From: Chrysomallon squamiferum
Lineage: Eukaryota; Mollusca; Gastropoda; Neomphalida; Peltospiridae
Assembly (NCBI GenBank): GCA_012295275.1
Contig: CM022671.1
Span: forward strand, 31,538,750-31,561,249
Direction of reading: 5' to 3'
Length of the DNA: 22,500 bases
The notes below the pieces were generated by a model. The model did not search any database and had not been told where the DNA came from. It was given only the letters and a program-made list of their open reading frames with translations. A program made the translations under genes and the position numbers. Below are positions 12,340 to 22,500 of the stretch, piece by piece. Positions within the stretch are counted from its first letter, which is position 1, and the number at the start of each line of letters is the position of its first letter.

Positions 12340-12845
12340 CTAATTCTTTAATGAACTAGGGTAACTAATCCACTAACACGTTATGGTAACCAATGCTTCA
12401 AAACAGATAGTCTTCATAATATACTGTAGTAACTACTCGCCAATACACTATAGTAACTAATCCTCTAATACTCTATAGTAGACAGTCTTCATAATATACT
12501 GTAGTATCTACTCGCCAATACATTTCCAGTAACTAATCCTCTAATGCTCTATAGTAGACAGTCTTCATAATATACTGTAGTAGCTACTCGCCAATACACT
12601 ATAGTAACTAATCCTCTAATACTCTATAGTAGACAGTCTTCATAATATACTGTAGTAGCTACTCGCCAATACACTATAGTAACTAATCCTCTAATACTCT
12701 ATAGTAGACAGTGTTCATAATATACTGTAGTAGCTACTCGCCAATACACTATAGTAACTAATCATCTAATACTCTATAGTACACAGACTTCTAGTACACT
12801 GTACTAATTAATCAGTTAATATAATGCACTGAAGTAACTAATCTT
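12340..12845. repeat. 75-bp minisatellite of three 25-bp monomers
   Basis: The marker TCTTCATAAT (TGTTCATAAT in the last copy) starts at 12411, 12486, 12562, 12637 and 12712, so the unit is 75-76 bp. Each unit splits into three related monomers of 24, 25 and 26 bp, each resembling ACACTATAGTAACTAAT plus a tail ending in AAT. Central copies are nearly identical; outer parts (about 12340-12410 and 12780-12845) hold single diverged monomers. This is a small higher-order repeat. Confidence 0.93.
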
Positions 12846-12860
12846 TAATACAAAGCAGTA

Positions 12861-13250
<390 letters not shown>

Positions 13251-13252
13251 AT

Positions 13253-13299
<47 letters not shown>

Positions 13300-13300
13300 T
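13251..13300. repeat. (ATTT)n, ~12.5 units
   Basis: Pure ATTT tetranucleotide array of 50 bp. Confidence 0.97.
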
Positions 13301-13388
13301 CATTAATTATGTTTTACCTTTTATAAAGACGGCAGAAAATATTTCTGAATACCATTATCAGACTTCGGACAATAAACTAATAATACTA

Positions 13389-13656
<268 letters not shown>

Positions 13657-14088
13657 GACACAATAATTAACGATACACAAACGTATCAGTTTGTACCAAG
13701 ATTTCTCTTTTTTTCCCCCTCCTTTGCAATTCTCCTTGATATTTAACCCAGGTCGCCTTGGTCTTAGAAAAGAAGAACTTAAAAGTTAAATAACGGATCG
13801 AAAATCGTCAAAGACTAGCGTAGTGGGTTGCACCTTTGTTCAATATTTCAATTTTCTTAACGCGACGGGGTTTATGTGGCATATTAAAAGAATGATGCAC
13901 GAGCGTTTCTGCGTATGTATACGTGACATGCAATAACAGAACAAGAACATTAAGCAAGCTGTCCTCAAGGAATTGCTGTGCAGGATCCAGAATCACATCA
14001 AAGAGAATCGTGTAGGCTGTATCCTGCGCAGAAAAAGAAATGAAAATGACACGAAGATGGTGAGTACTGAAGGTTGAAAGAAAAAAAT

Positions 14089-14090
<2 letters not shown>
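13657..14090. other. Unique stretch with weak exon-like signals
   Basis: Complex sequence. On the plus strand, one phase over about 13925-14060 reads as a plausible helical peptide (KQAVLKELLCRIQNHI), and ATG|GTGAGT at 14057-14065 resembles a 5' splice donor. An in-frame stop lies just upstream. The minus strand over 13808-14040 is also open, so neither reading is convincing. Confidence 0.3.

Positions 14091-14166
<76 letters not shown>
14091..14166 (+). repeat. (GA)n microsatellite, 38 units
   Basis: Pure GA array of 76 bp, followed by GAAA and four GAAT units (to about 14211). Confidence 0.98.
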
Positions 14167-14168
<2 letters not shown>

Positions 14169-14340
14169 AGGCTGTAAGAAAGAAAGAAAAAAGAATGAAT
14201 GAATGAATGAAAAAGAAAAATGAGTAAGAACGAAAGAAAGATCACCGACGCCAACTCTGTGGTTATCATCATCAAAACCACGACTACCAATACGTCTGTT
14301 TTTACAAAACATAATGCTGTGGTCGTTTGCCCCTTTATTA

Positions 14341-14440
14341 TTAGTAGTTGGTATTATTTTTTTTTTGTTGTTGATGATGTTGTTGTTGTTATTATTATTG
14401 TTGTCGTTGTTGATGATGATGCTGCAGTTGTTGTTGTTAA
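14341..14440. repeat. GTT/GAT/ATT trinucleotide patch
   Basis: Poly-T followed by mixed GTT, GAT and ATT triplets; Val/Asp-rich translations are artefacts. Confidence 0.85.
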
Positions 14441-14509
14441 CAAGATACATACACACGTGTCCAAAACATCCATCATCTTAATTCATTTTTAAGCAATAAA
14501 CTGAATACC

Positions 14510-14940
14510 TCGCTAGTCACCGTGAAGAATTTATTTCGCGCAGTATACCTTCATTCACGGATTTCGCAGACGCTAAATGAAACTTTATCAATAATTAATC
14601 ACCTGTGCTAAATAATTCTAATTTGGCCTGCGCAGGCTTTCCACCCACACACGTGCATTAATCAGGTAAGTTTGCTTTCCATTCATGTGTTGGAATTGCC
14701 CGCAGGCAAGAAGGGCTTCTGTGGGTTTTTTTTTTTTTTACGCGGATAACGAGCGAAGAACACCTCGCGAGTCAGCTACGGTGGCCTTATCTCCCAGCCC
14801 GAGCGAGCTGGAAACGTTCGTTTTGACGTCGCAAATGCCAAATCGCAATCCCGTCCATTAGCAAGCAGGCAGCGGGTGGCGAAAGTTTATCTCCGCGATT
14901 GAAAGCCGAGAGTAGCAGAAAACATTAAAACTGCATCAGA
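14510..14940. promoter_or_regulatory. CpG-richer, repeat-poor block; candidate enhancer or exon
   Basis: Distinct from its surroundings: few simple repeats, many CpGs and a dense set of motif-like words. TAATTA (14592-14597) is close to the E-box CACCTG (14600-14605). A perfect 12-bp palindrome GCCTGCGCAGGC lies at 14626-14637. ATTAATCAG runs into a full-consensus 5' splice donor CAG|GTAAGT (14663-14671). GATA-type TTATCTCC occurs at 14787 and 14887, exactly 100 bp apart. TGACGTCG is at about 14825. Homeodomain, E-box and GATA words together resemble a developmental enhancer. The splice donor is an alternative hint of a transcribed exon. No long frame supports coding. Confidence 0.3.
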
Positions 14941-14970
14941 ATTTCTTTTGTCTGTGTGTGACTGTGTTGC

Positions 14971-14971
<1 letters not shown>

Positions 14972-15009
<38 letters not shown>

Positions 15010-15046
15010 GTTGTTGTTTTGTTGTTGTGTTGTTGTTGTTTTGTGG
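14972..15046. repeat. (TG)n followed by (TTG)n
   Basis: Pure TG array (14972-15008), then GTT/GTTTT triplets. Confidence 0.95.
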
Positions 15047-15350
15047 GGGATGTTGGCACTGGACCGCGCTCACACGCACACGCATTTACGCACACAGTGA
15101 AGTTATGCATTTACTCGCAGACAAGTACAGAGGTATCTTCTGTGACTCCAGACGTTAAGGATGAAACCGTTGCTAATTATCATGCTGTAAAGGAATAATG
15201 AGTAAAGGAATATTGCACACATACGTAATTACATTGTTTAATACTGCATACATAAAAATATACATGAGCATACTTCAGTATCTGTATATATGGAAGTTGT
15301 ATCTGGAATAGAACAATACATGTAGTACGGTTATTATTTGTCAGCATTTC

Positions 15351-15354
<4 letters not shown>
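15047..15354. other. Unique non-coding stretch
   Basis: No supportable gene; a short CACG-type run occurs at about 15068-15098. Confidence 0.5.
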
Positions 15355-15448
<94 letters not shown>

Positions 15449-15458
15449 TCTCTCTCTC
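15355..15458 (+). repeat. (CT)n microsatellite, ~52 units
   Basis: CT array of about 104 bp with one CCC interruption near 15445. Confidence 0.98.
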
Positions 15459-15676
15459 ATTTTCTTCAGCAAAGAATTTCTTTTTGTTGAAATAACTAAA
15501 TGATAATATGAATAAAACTATTTCTTTTCAAAAATCGTATTCAGTTACTTGAACTTTGATTTACCTCAAAACGGACAGAAATCCCAAAGATTTTCATTAC
15601 ATAACTGGATAAAAAATTCATTTTCTTTTCTCTTCTTATTTGTTTATGTGCTGTTGTTGATTTTTTGGTTTTGTTC

Positions 15677-15678
<2 letters not shown>

Positions 15679-15734
<56 letters not shown>

Positions 15735-15780
15735 AAAAAAAAAAAAATAATAATAATGATAATAATAATAAATAAATAAA
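15679..15780. repeat. (TG)n, poly-A and AAT/AAAT
   Basis: Pure TG array (15679-15730, 26 units) joined through TTTT to an A run and then AAT and AAAT units. Confidence 0.95.
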
Positions 15781-15839
15781 ACATGCAATGTAGCATCTTC
15801 ACAAGTCCAGAAAGTTTAGTGTGTCAAGGAAAGGTTAAC

Positions 15840-16000
15840 AGTCGTTCGTCTCACGCGGAGTTGGTTGTTCTGTCGTGTCCAAACAATGGACAGCTGGCAG
15901 TTGCCCATTAAACATTTACGCAGATAACACAGCACATGAACATCTGGTAATCCCCATTAAGTATTAAACGAATAAGACTCGGCTGTAACTGCACTGGTCA
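15840..16000. promoter_or_regulatory. Candidate regulatory patch with clustered TF motifs
   Basis: Within ~80 bp there are a SOX-type AACAATGG (15882-15889), the E-box CAGCTG (15891-15896), CCATTAA (15905-15911), the GATA-type AGATAA (15922-15927), the E-box CATCTG (15941-15946), the bicoid/Otx-type TAATCC (15948-15953) and a second CCATTAA (15954-15960). The sequence is repeat-poor and without an open frame. The motif matches are visible; a regulatory role is inference. Confidence 0.3.
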
Positions 16001-16141
16001 TTACTGCTGATCGGCAAAACTCTGATCACTGTCTTCAAACTCTGATAGTATGTGTTGATTCACGTATTCTCAGACTGCAGTTTTTGCAGGTAAATCGAAA
16101 TCTCTGTAATAATTATAATATGTATGACTCCTATTCGTCGA

Positions 16142-16555
16142 TGTAAGTACGTAAGTACGTAGGTATGTACGTATGTACGTTCGTATGTATACGTATGTAT
16201 GTATGTATGCGTATGTATGTATGTATGTATGTATATGTTTGTATGTATGTATGTGTGTATGTATGTATGAATATATATGTGTATGTATGTATTTATGTGT
16301 GTATGGGTGTGTATTAGTGTATATATACGTATGTGTATGTATGTGTATGTATGTGTGTATGTATGTATGTGTGTATGTGTGTATGTATGTTTGTATGTAT
16401 GTATGTATGTGTGTGTATGTACGTGTATGTATGTATGTGTGTGTGTATGTATGTATATATGTGTGTGTGTTTGTATGTATGTGTGTGTGTGTGTATGTAT
16501 GTGTGTGTGTGTGTGTATGTATGTGTGTGTGTGTGTGTGTATGTACTTGTGTCTA
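16142..16555 (+). repeat. TATG/TACG/TG field
   Basis: A ~410-bp field that starts with GTAC units, passes through TATG units and ends in TG-rich sequence. It is the largest tetranucleotide field in the window and gives Tyr/Cys/Val/Met-rich frames in all three phases on + and Thr/His-rich frames on -. Confidence 0.95.
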
Positions 16556-16803
16556 TGTTTCTCTGTTCTTCTTTAATATTCCCCACCACTCAGTTCACTT
16601 TCCCTTACCGCACAGTCTCTGCTGGAAGTGCGACACTTCAGACTATAAACCCACCACCATCAATTTTCTGTCATCGCCATCCTTGCGTCTTCTGTCTTTG
16701 ATCTTCACGCCCATCACTGAACCCCTGCAGCGTCAGCGAAACGGATCTCCTCCTTATCCCTGCGTGTCGTTACAGCAAATGCAGTTTTAGTAGAAACAGC
16801 GCC
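16556..16803. other. Unique, GC-balanced stretch
   Basis: Complex sequence continuing open from the TATG field to 16790 in one frame. The unique tail has no recognised domain; I read it as chance read-through. Confidence 0.45.
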
Positions 16804-16993
16804 GGTTGTAGTTGCAGTTGTAGTTGTAGTTGTTGTTGTATTATTATTATTATTATTATTAATATTATTGGTGGAGTTGTTGTTGTTGTTGTTGCTATTT
16901 TATTATTTTATGTTTTGCAATATTATCTGATCATTTATGAATACACACACACGCATACACACACACACACAGAGATATATATATATACACACA
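16804..16993. repeat. GTT/ATT triplets, CA run and (AT)n
   Basis: GTT/TAG triplets (16804-16838), ATT triplets (to about 16868), GTT triplets (16876-16894), then a CA run with an AT run at about 16975-16987. Confidence 0.88.
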
Positions 16994-17589
16994 TAACAAA
17001 AGTTTTATTGAGTCATCAATGTATTTTACCTCCTACTGCATGGGCCACAACGTCGGAACTGCGACCACACACGAGTCAAACAGGCAAGAAGTCAACGACT
17101 GCGGTGACAACCCACTCACACCGTGATCTGTTTGTGTTGTAACCGTAATCGAGAGAGCCGAGGAGGCGATACAAAGATGTTGATACAGTCAACTGCGATT
17201 ACACAAACGTGACGATGGCAGGCACGAAGACTGACGAACAATAGCGAATTACGATCGTAGACTGTCCAGTGGCGCTGGGGGTCAGGGGGGGGACAATAAT
17301 AATAAAATAAATACAAATGGTGTCGTAAACTTTACGCAGCGATCAAACGGCAGAAGAATGAAATCGGAAAAGGACGGTGAGATTGAAAACGCGGAAACTA
17401 AAGTATTGCGTAAAGTAAATGTTTTTTGGAACGGTGGAAAATGATTCATTTATACTGAAGTGAAAGATGCGATTTATTGAATAACAGACATTTTTGACAT
17501 GTGCTAGTCCAATGGGAGACGTTTTTGAAAAATGAGGGAAGCTTTTATAAGCAGAGATAGTAGGTAGTGAGATAGATATATTACAAACA
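16994..17589. other. Unique non-coding stretch
   Basis: About 600 bp of complex sequence, GC-balanced to about 17290, with a G run near 17284. No gene recognised. Confidence 0.5.
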
Positions 17590-17670
17590 GAGAGATAGAT
17601 AGGAAGATCGAGAGAGAGACACAGGGACAGAGACAGAGAGAGAGACAGAGATAGAGACAGAGATGGGGGG
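17590..17670. repeat. Imperfect GA/GACA repeat
   Basis: GAGA, GACA and GATA units ending in a G run, of the same class as 11716-11785. Confidence 0.85.
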
Positions 17671-17741
17671 GTAAGGAATTTATGAAACTTTGTGCTCCGA
17701 AGACAAATAGAGAAGCCGATTATGAAAGATGTTTTAACAGC

Positions 17742-18114
17742 ATATTCGGCCAATTTTTGCTGAAATTTCTGAGTTTGACCAAAAATCAACCATTAAGAAG
17801 AAGAAGAAGAAGAATGGGATATTAAAAGACTGAAAAATAATGGAAAAATGACGAAACGAAAAAGTTATTGTTAATATTTCGTTCTGGGTCGGTCATTGAA
17901 ATCTTCTGATAACAAATTGTTTTAATGTCTGTCTCAGTGTTTTACTCAGGTGGTTTCATTTGTAAAGAAACGTGAAGAACTCAAGATTTATTTTTGTCTT
18001 TGTATCTTCGAGACCGGCATTTCAACAGTTGCTATCCCAGAATTAGAAAGGAAAGCCACATTAAACGTTCAGAAGGCCAAATTTGAACAAAATAAACGAC
18101 TGGGAATTCTTAAT
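17742..18114 (+). repeat. Inverted repeat, left arm
   Basis: This segment recurs in reverse complement at 19037-19464. Long blocks match almost perfectly, for example the blocks around 17880-17940 and 17985-18055. By eye identity is about 90%. A 60-codon frame reads through it (17950-18150), but the other arm has an in-frame TAA and indels, so it is not a maintained gene. I do not recognise the repeat family. It lacks obvious terminal repeats or target-site duplications that would identify it as a known transposon. Confidence 0.93.
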
Positions 18115-18388
18115 GACGTATTTCAAAAATGCACGTGTTTGATAGTTTAGTTTCTCGTTCGGCTTGTACCACAAACTACCCTCGGAGCCCTTCACTGGTC
18201 TTGATCCCCAATCTTCAAGGCAAAATACCATTCATGATCTTGTGAAAATTTGACATGCTTTGATTCCGTGGTTTTACCAGTCTTGGGTTGATTGATGTGG
18301 AATCAAGAAACGTAACAAAATGAATTGCTAGAAAGTAAGCATTTCGCGATGACCATGTCGTGCCCCTGAAAAATACAGAGTTGACCTC

Positions 18389-18408
18389 TGCACGTGTATG
18401 CACGTGTA
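18389..18408. promoter_or_regulatory. Tandem CACGTG E-boxes
   Basis: A 10-bp word, TGCACGTGTA, is present twice head to tail, giving CACGTG at 18391-18396 and 18401-18406. CACGTG is the classical bHLH (Myc/USF type) E-box and also holds the ACGTG core used by HIF. Spacing of one helical turn puts both on the same DNA face. Function is inferred. Confidence 0.35.
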
Positions 18409-18434
18409 TTACGCACAGTCTAGGGACAGCACTG

Positions 18435-18505
18435 GAACATTCTAGAAACAAATATAAACATAGCAGTCATGGGAAGATTCTAGAAAGTACCAAAATATTC
18501 CGGAA
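18435..18505. promoter_or_regulatory. Cluster of heat-shock-element motifs
   Basis: Two perfect three-unit HSEs of form GAAnnTTCnnGAA lie at 18435-18447 and 18473-18485, 38 bp apart. A two-unit TTCnnGAA follows at 18498-18505; its upstream unit is AAA instead of GAA. Such arrays are the established binding site of trimeric HSF1. About 15 bp around the first two sites are nearly identical, so a local duplication may have created the pair. No coding gene is visible downstream on either strand. Confidence 0.4.
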
Positions 18506-19036
18506 AGAATCATCTCCTGAAAGGTACCTGAAGATGAAATGATAAGAATGGGAAATATATACTTAAAATATATATATATATTTTTTTTTCTAAACCCTCT
18601 CATATAATACAAATTAAACATTAATGCCAAATGTACAACTTAACGTAAGAAAATGAAAGGGGAAATGCTAAAACAAATGTAATAAAATTTTAATTTAAAA
18701 CCGAAAATTTATTGTTATGTTAATAAGGAAACTGTGTGTCCGCCTATGAAGCGTATTTACTCCAGACTCAGGGAGATGGTGACCGAAATAGTTCAGAGTG
18801 TTGCTGTAATAAAGCTTTGCGCCAAACTGTGAGAGCTATCTTTATTTCTCCTGAAACCCCCCAAAAAGCAACATTAATTTTAATTAAAATAAATAATTAA
18901 ATTAAATAAATGAAGAAAAAAAGATGAAGAGAACGAAAAGTGCTGGTCTTAATAATCATTATGATGATGACGGGAAAAGATGATGAAATGTTGCTGTTAT
19001 TCACGATGATTACGATACGATCATGCTAGTGATACA

Positions 19037-19464
19037 GATTAAAAATTCCCAGTCATTTATTTTGTTCAAATTTGGTCCTTAAGAAGTTTTAATGTGGCCT
19101 TCTGAAGTTTTAATATGGCTTTCCTTTCTAATTCTGGGATAGCAACTGTTGAAATGCCGGTCTCGAAGATTCAAAGACAAAAATAAATCTTGAGTTATTC
19201 GCGTTTCTTCACAGATGAGACCACCTGAGTAAAACACTGAGACAGCAATTAAAACAATTTGTTATCAGAAGATTTCAGTGACCGACCCAGAACGAAATAC
19301 TAACAATAACCTTTTCGTTTCGTCGTTTTTCATTATTTTTCAGATTTTAATATCCCATTCTTCTTCTCCATCATCATCATCATCTTCTTCTTCTTCTTCT
19401 TCTTCTCTTTGATATTTGCTTTTTGGTCAAACTCAGAAATTTCAGATGAAAATGGCTGAATATC
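19037..19464 (-). repeat. Inverted repeat, right arm
   Basis: Reverse complement of 17742-18114. It is longer because of a ~21-bp internal tandem duplication (about 19078-19119: CCTTAAGAAG... and CCTTCTGAAG...) and an expanded CAT/CTT triplet tract (19368-19405), where the left arm has a short GAA run. Confidence 0.93.
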
Positions 19465-19780
19465 ACAAAATGCGAAACTGAATAAAATTTGTGAGTTCGG
19501 ACACTTAGTAATCGCTAAAAAGGATATGTGATAATACTCGTTTGATTTCTGCTTTGACAAACCTTTTTTTGACCTTTTCATAGACATTCAGCATATCGCT
19601 TGAAATACAAAATAACGCAACTGTCAAGTGAAAGAATTACTTGAATTTGTCATGATCTATCAAACAGTGTCCATGTTGACAACATTTTTCTTTTCCCAGA
19701 AACAATAAACATCATACACCACTGTAAGAAAGTAATAAAGATTCTCGCAAAACAGTAAAATAGGACTGGCTTAATATCAT
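19465..19780. other. Unique AT-rich stretch
   Basis: No gene or motif recognised. Confidence 0.5.
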
Positions 19781-19876
19781 CATCATCATGATTATTATTA
19801 TTATTATTACTACTACTACTATTATTATCATTATTGAAGTTGACGAACCTGATGTTGTTGTTGTTGTTGTTGTCAT
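19781..19876. repeat. CAT, ATT, ACT and GTT triplet patches
   Basis: Consecutive short pure runs of different triplets: CAT, ATT, ACT, then GTT (19855-19873). Confidence 0.9.
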
Positions 19877-19938
19877 TTAAAAACCTTAAAAAGAATCTAT
19901 AATAATATAGTTTAAAACAAAATATTTTTTCTTCGATC

Positions 19939-20867
<929 letters not shown>

Positions 20868-21065
20868 AATGTATGTGTCTATGTATGTAAGTATGCACGA
20901 ATGTGTGTATGTGTTTATGAATGTAAATATGTACGAATGTTTATACGTGTGTATGTATATAAGTATGTACGAATGTGTGTGTATATGTGTGTGTGTCTGT
21001 ATAAAGGTATATATATATATATATATAAAAAGGTATATAAGTATGTACGAATGTACTTATGTGTA
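20868..21065 (+). repeat. TATG-derived minisatellite, 36-bp period
   Basis: The word ACGAATGT recurs at 20897, 20933 and 20969 (36-bp steps) and again at 21047. Units are built of nine TATG-like tetranucleotides. An AT array (about 21007-21027) interrupts the last interval. Translations show a matching 12-residue Met-Tyr-Glu-Cys period, an artefact of the repeat. Confidence 0.88.
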
Positions 21066-21986
<921 letters not shown>

Positions 21987-21998
21987 AAAAAAAAAAAA

Positions 21999-22044
<46 letters not shown>
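21987..22044. repeat. Poly-A (~58) with one TT interruption
   Basis: The longest homopolymer in the window. On the + strand it could be the 3' tail of a retroposed copy, but I cannot identify an element upstream or a target-site duplication. Confidence 0.93.
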
Positions 22045-22047
<3 letters not shown>

Positions 22048-22500
22048 GTTTCCTTTTGTGATTTGATTACTTCTTGCATGCATGTGTAAAATATTTATTT
22101 ATTATTATATTTTTTGGAAGCTATTTTTATTACACACAGAGAATAGTAGGAATTCCAATTAGATGACATGGACATTATTATTATTTTTTTTCAACCGGAA
22201 TTTTACGAGGGTGTATCATGATGCATGTTTTCAATGGGTTTTTAATGTTGTATCATTGTGGAAATGATCTTCATTGAAGCATAATATCATAATTTTTCTT
22301 TTCAAACAGAACAGGATTCGTACATTTATGCGCCTTGATAAAAAAAAAAAAAAAAAGAAGAAAATAAAAGAAGTATATATTCTGCTATGCCGGTGTTCCT
22401 TGAATTGCTTACGAGCCATTAACGTATAGAAAATAAAACTTTATTGTATGATAAGTAATAGCATACAGTATTAATTTTTTTGTTATGGGTTACACCTACA
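22045..22500. other. Unique AT-rich stretch
   Basis: No gene. A shorter A run lies at about 22340-22355. Confidence 0.5.

Larger units (their letters stand above)
18115..19036. other. Spacer between inverted repeat arms
   Basis: About 920 bp of mostly unique sequence with an AT run at about 18566-18582. It contains the E-box pair and HSE cluster annotated separately. No gene is supported; the short frames on both strands have no recognisable content. Confidence 0.6.

Noticed and set aside
12411-12780. CRISPR-like regular repeat
   Set aside because: The whole 75-bp unit repeats, with no variable spacers; the genome is eukaryotic. It is a minisatellite.
13808-14290. 160-codon minus-strand frame and an overlapping plus-strand exon-like stretch with a GTGAGT donor
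   Set aside because: The minus frame depends on the CT array for its length; the plus reading has an upstream stop and no clear acceptor site.
16173-16790. 205-codon frame, the longest in the window
   Set aside because: The first two thirds are a TATG/TG repeat translation rich in Met-Tyr-Val-Cys; the unique tail has no recognisable domain and parallel frames are open too.
17950-18150. Lys-rich 66-codon frame in the left arm of the inverted repeat
   Set aside because: The matching region of the right arm has an in-frame stop and indels, so there is no sign of coding constraint.
21987-22044. Poly-A tail of a LINE, SINE or processed pseudogene
   Set aside because: No element body, reverse transcriptase remnant, tRNA-like A/B boxes or target-site duplication could be seen upstream.

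Overview
The window looks like non-coding DNA from an animal nuclear genome. It is AT-rich and packed with simple repeats: eleven long GA/CT dinucleotide arrays totalling about 1.2 kb, TATG/TACG tetranucleotide fields, GT arrays, (ATTT)n and (GATA)n arrays, long poly-A/poly-T runs, and soft trinucleotide islands rich in ACT, ATT and GTT. There are no bacterial-style operons, long open frames, rRNA genes or recognisable tRNA genes. This mix fits a large, microsatellite-dense metazoan genome. A cephalopod (Octopus-like) is my best guess, by general resemblance only, not by any marker gene.

I do not find a protein-coding gene I can support. Nearly all open frames are read-throughs of dinucleotide or trinucleotide repeats (Arg-Glu, Ser-Leu, Cys-Val or Tyr-Met runs). 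The only longer frame without low-complexity sequence is at 11078-11461 (127 codons). I do not recognise it, and it may be chance. The window is probably intergenic or a large intron.

Layout: 1-1100 unique sequence; 1105-1255 GA array; 1256-3600 A/T-rich sequence with two ACT-type islands; 3600-5010 mostly unique, with a bZIP/CRE-like cluster at 4446-4565; 5012-7560 alternating arrays and unique sequence, including a CA...GT hairpin at 6180-6286; 7561-9900 a pentanucleotide array and then the longest fairly repeat-poor stretch; 9911-10145 TATG field; 10767-10920 GA array, then the unknown open frame; 12340-12840 a 75-bp minisatellite built from three 25-bp monomers; 12861-14166 CT and GA arrays; 14500-14940 and 15840-16000 two repeat-poor, motif-rich patches that could be conserved regulatory elements; 16142-16555 TATG/TG field; 17742-19464 a large imperfect inverted repeat; 19942-20057 CT array; 20868-21065 a 36-bp-period minisatellite; 21443-21634 GATA+GA array; 21987-22044 poly-A.

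The most interesting feature is the inverted repeat at 17742-18114 / 19037-19464. Its arms are roughly 90% identical by eye. The spacer between them holds two perfect three-unit heat-shock-element motifs 38 bp apart, a third two-unit motif, and a tandem pair of CACGTG E-boxes. If transcribed, the arms could form a long double-stranded RNA. Other points worth checking are the excess of perfect TGACGTCA palindromes (five), the higher-order minisatellite and the two candidate regulatory patches. I see no clear new biological system; these are leads, not demonstrated functions.
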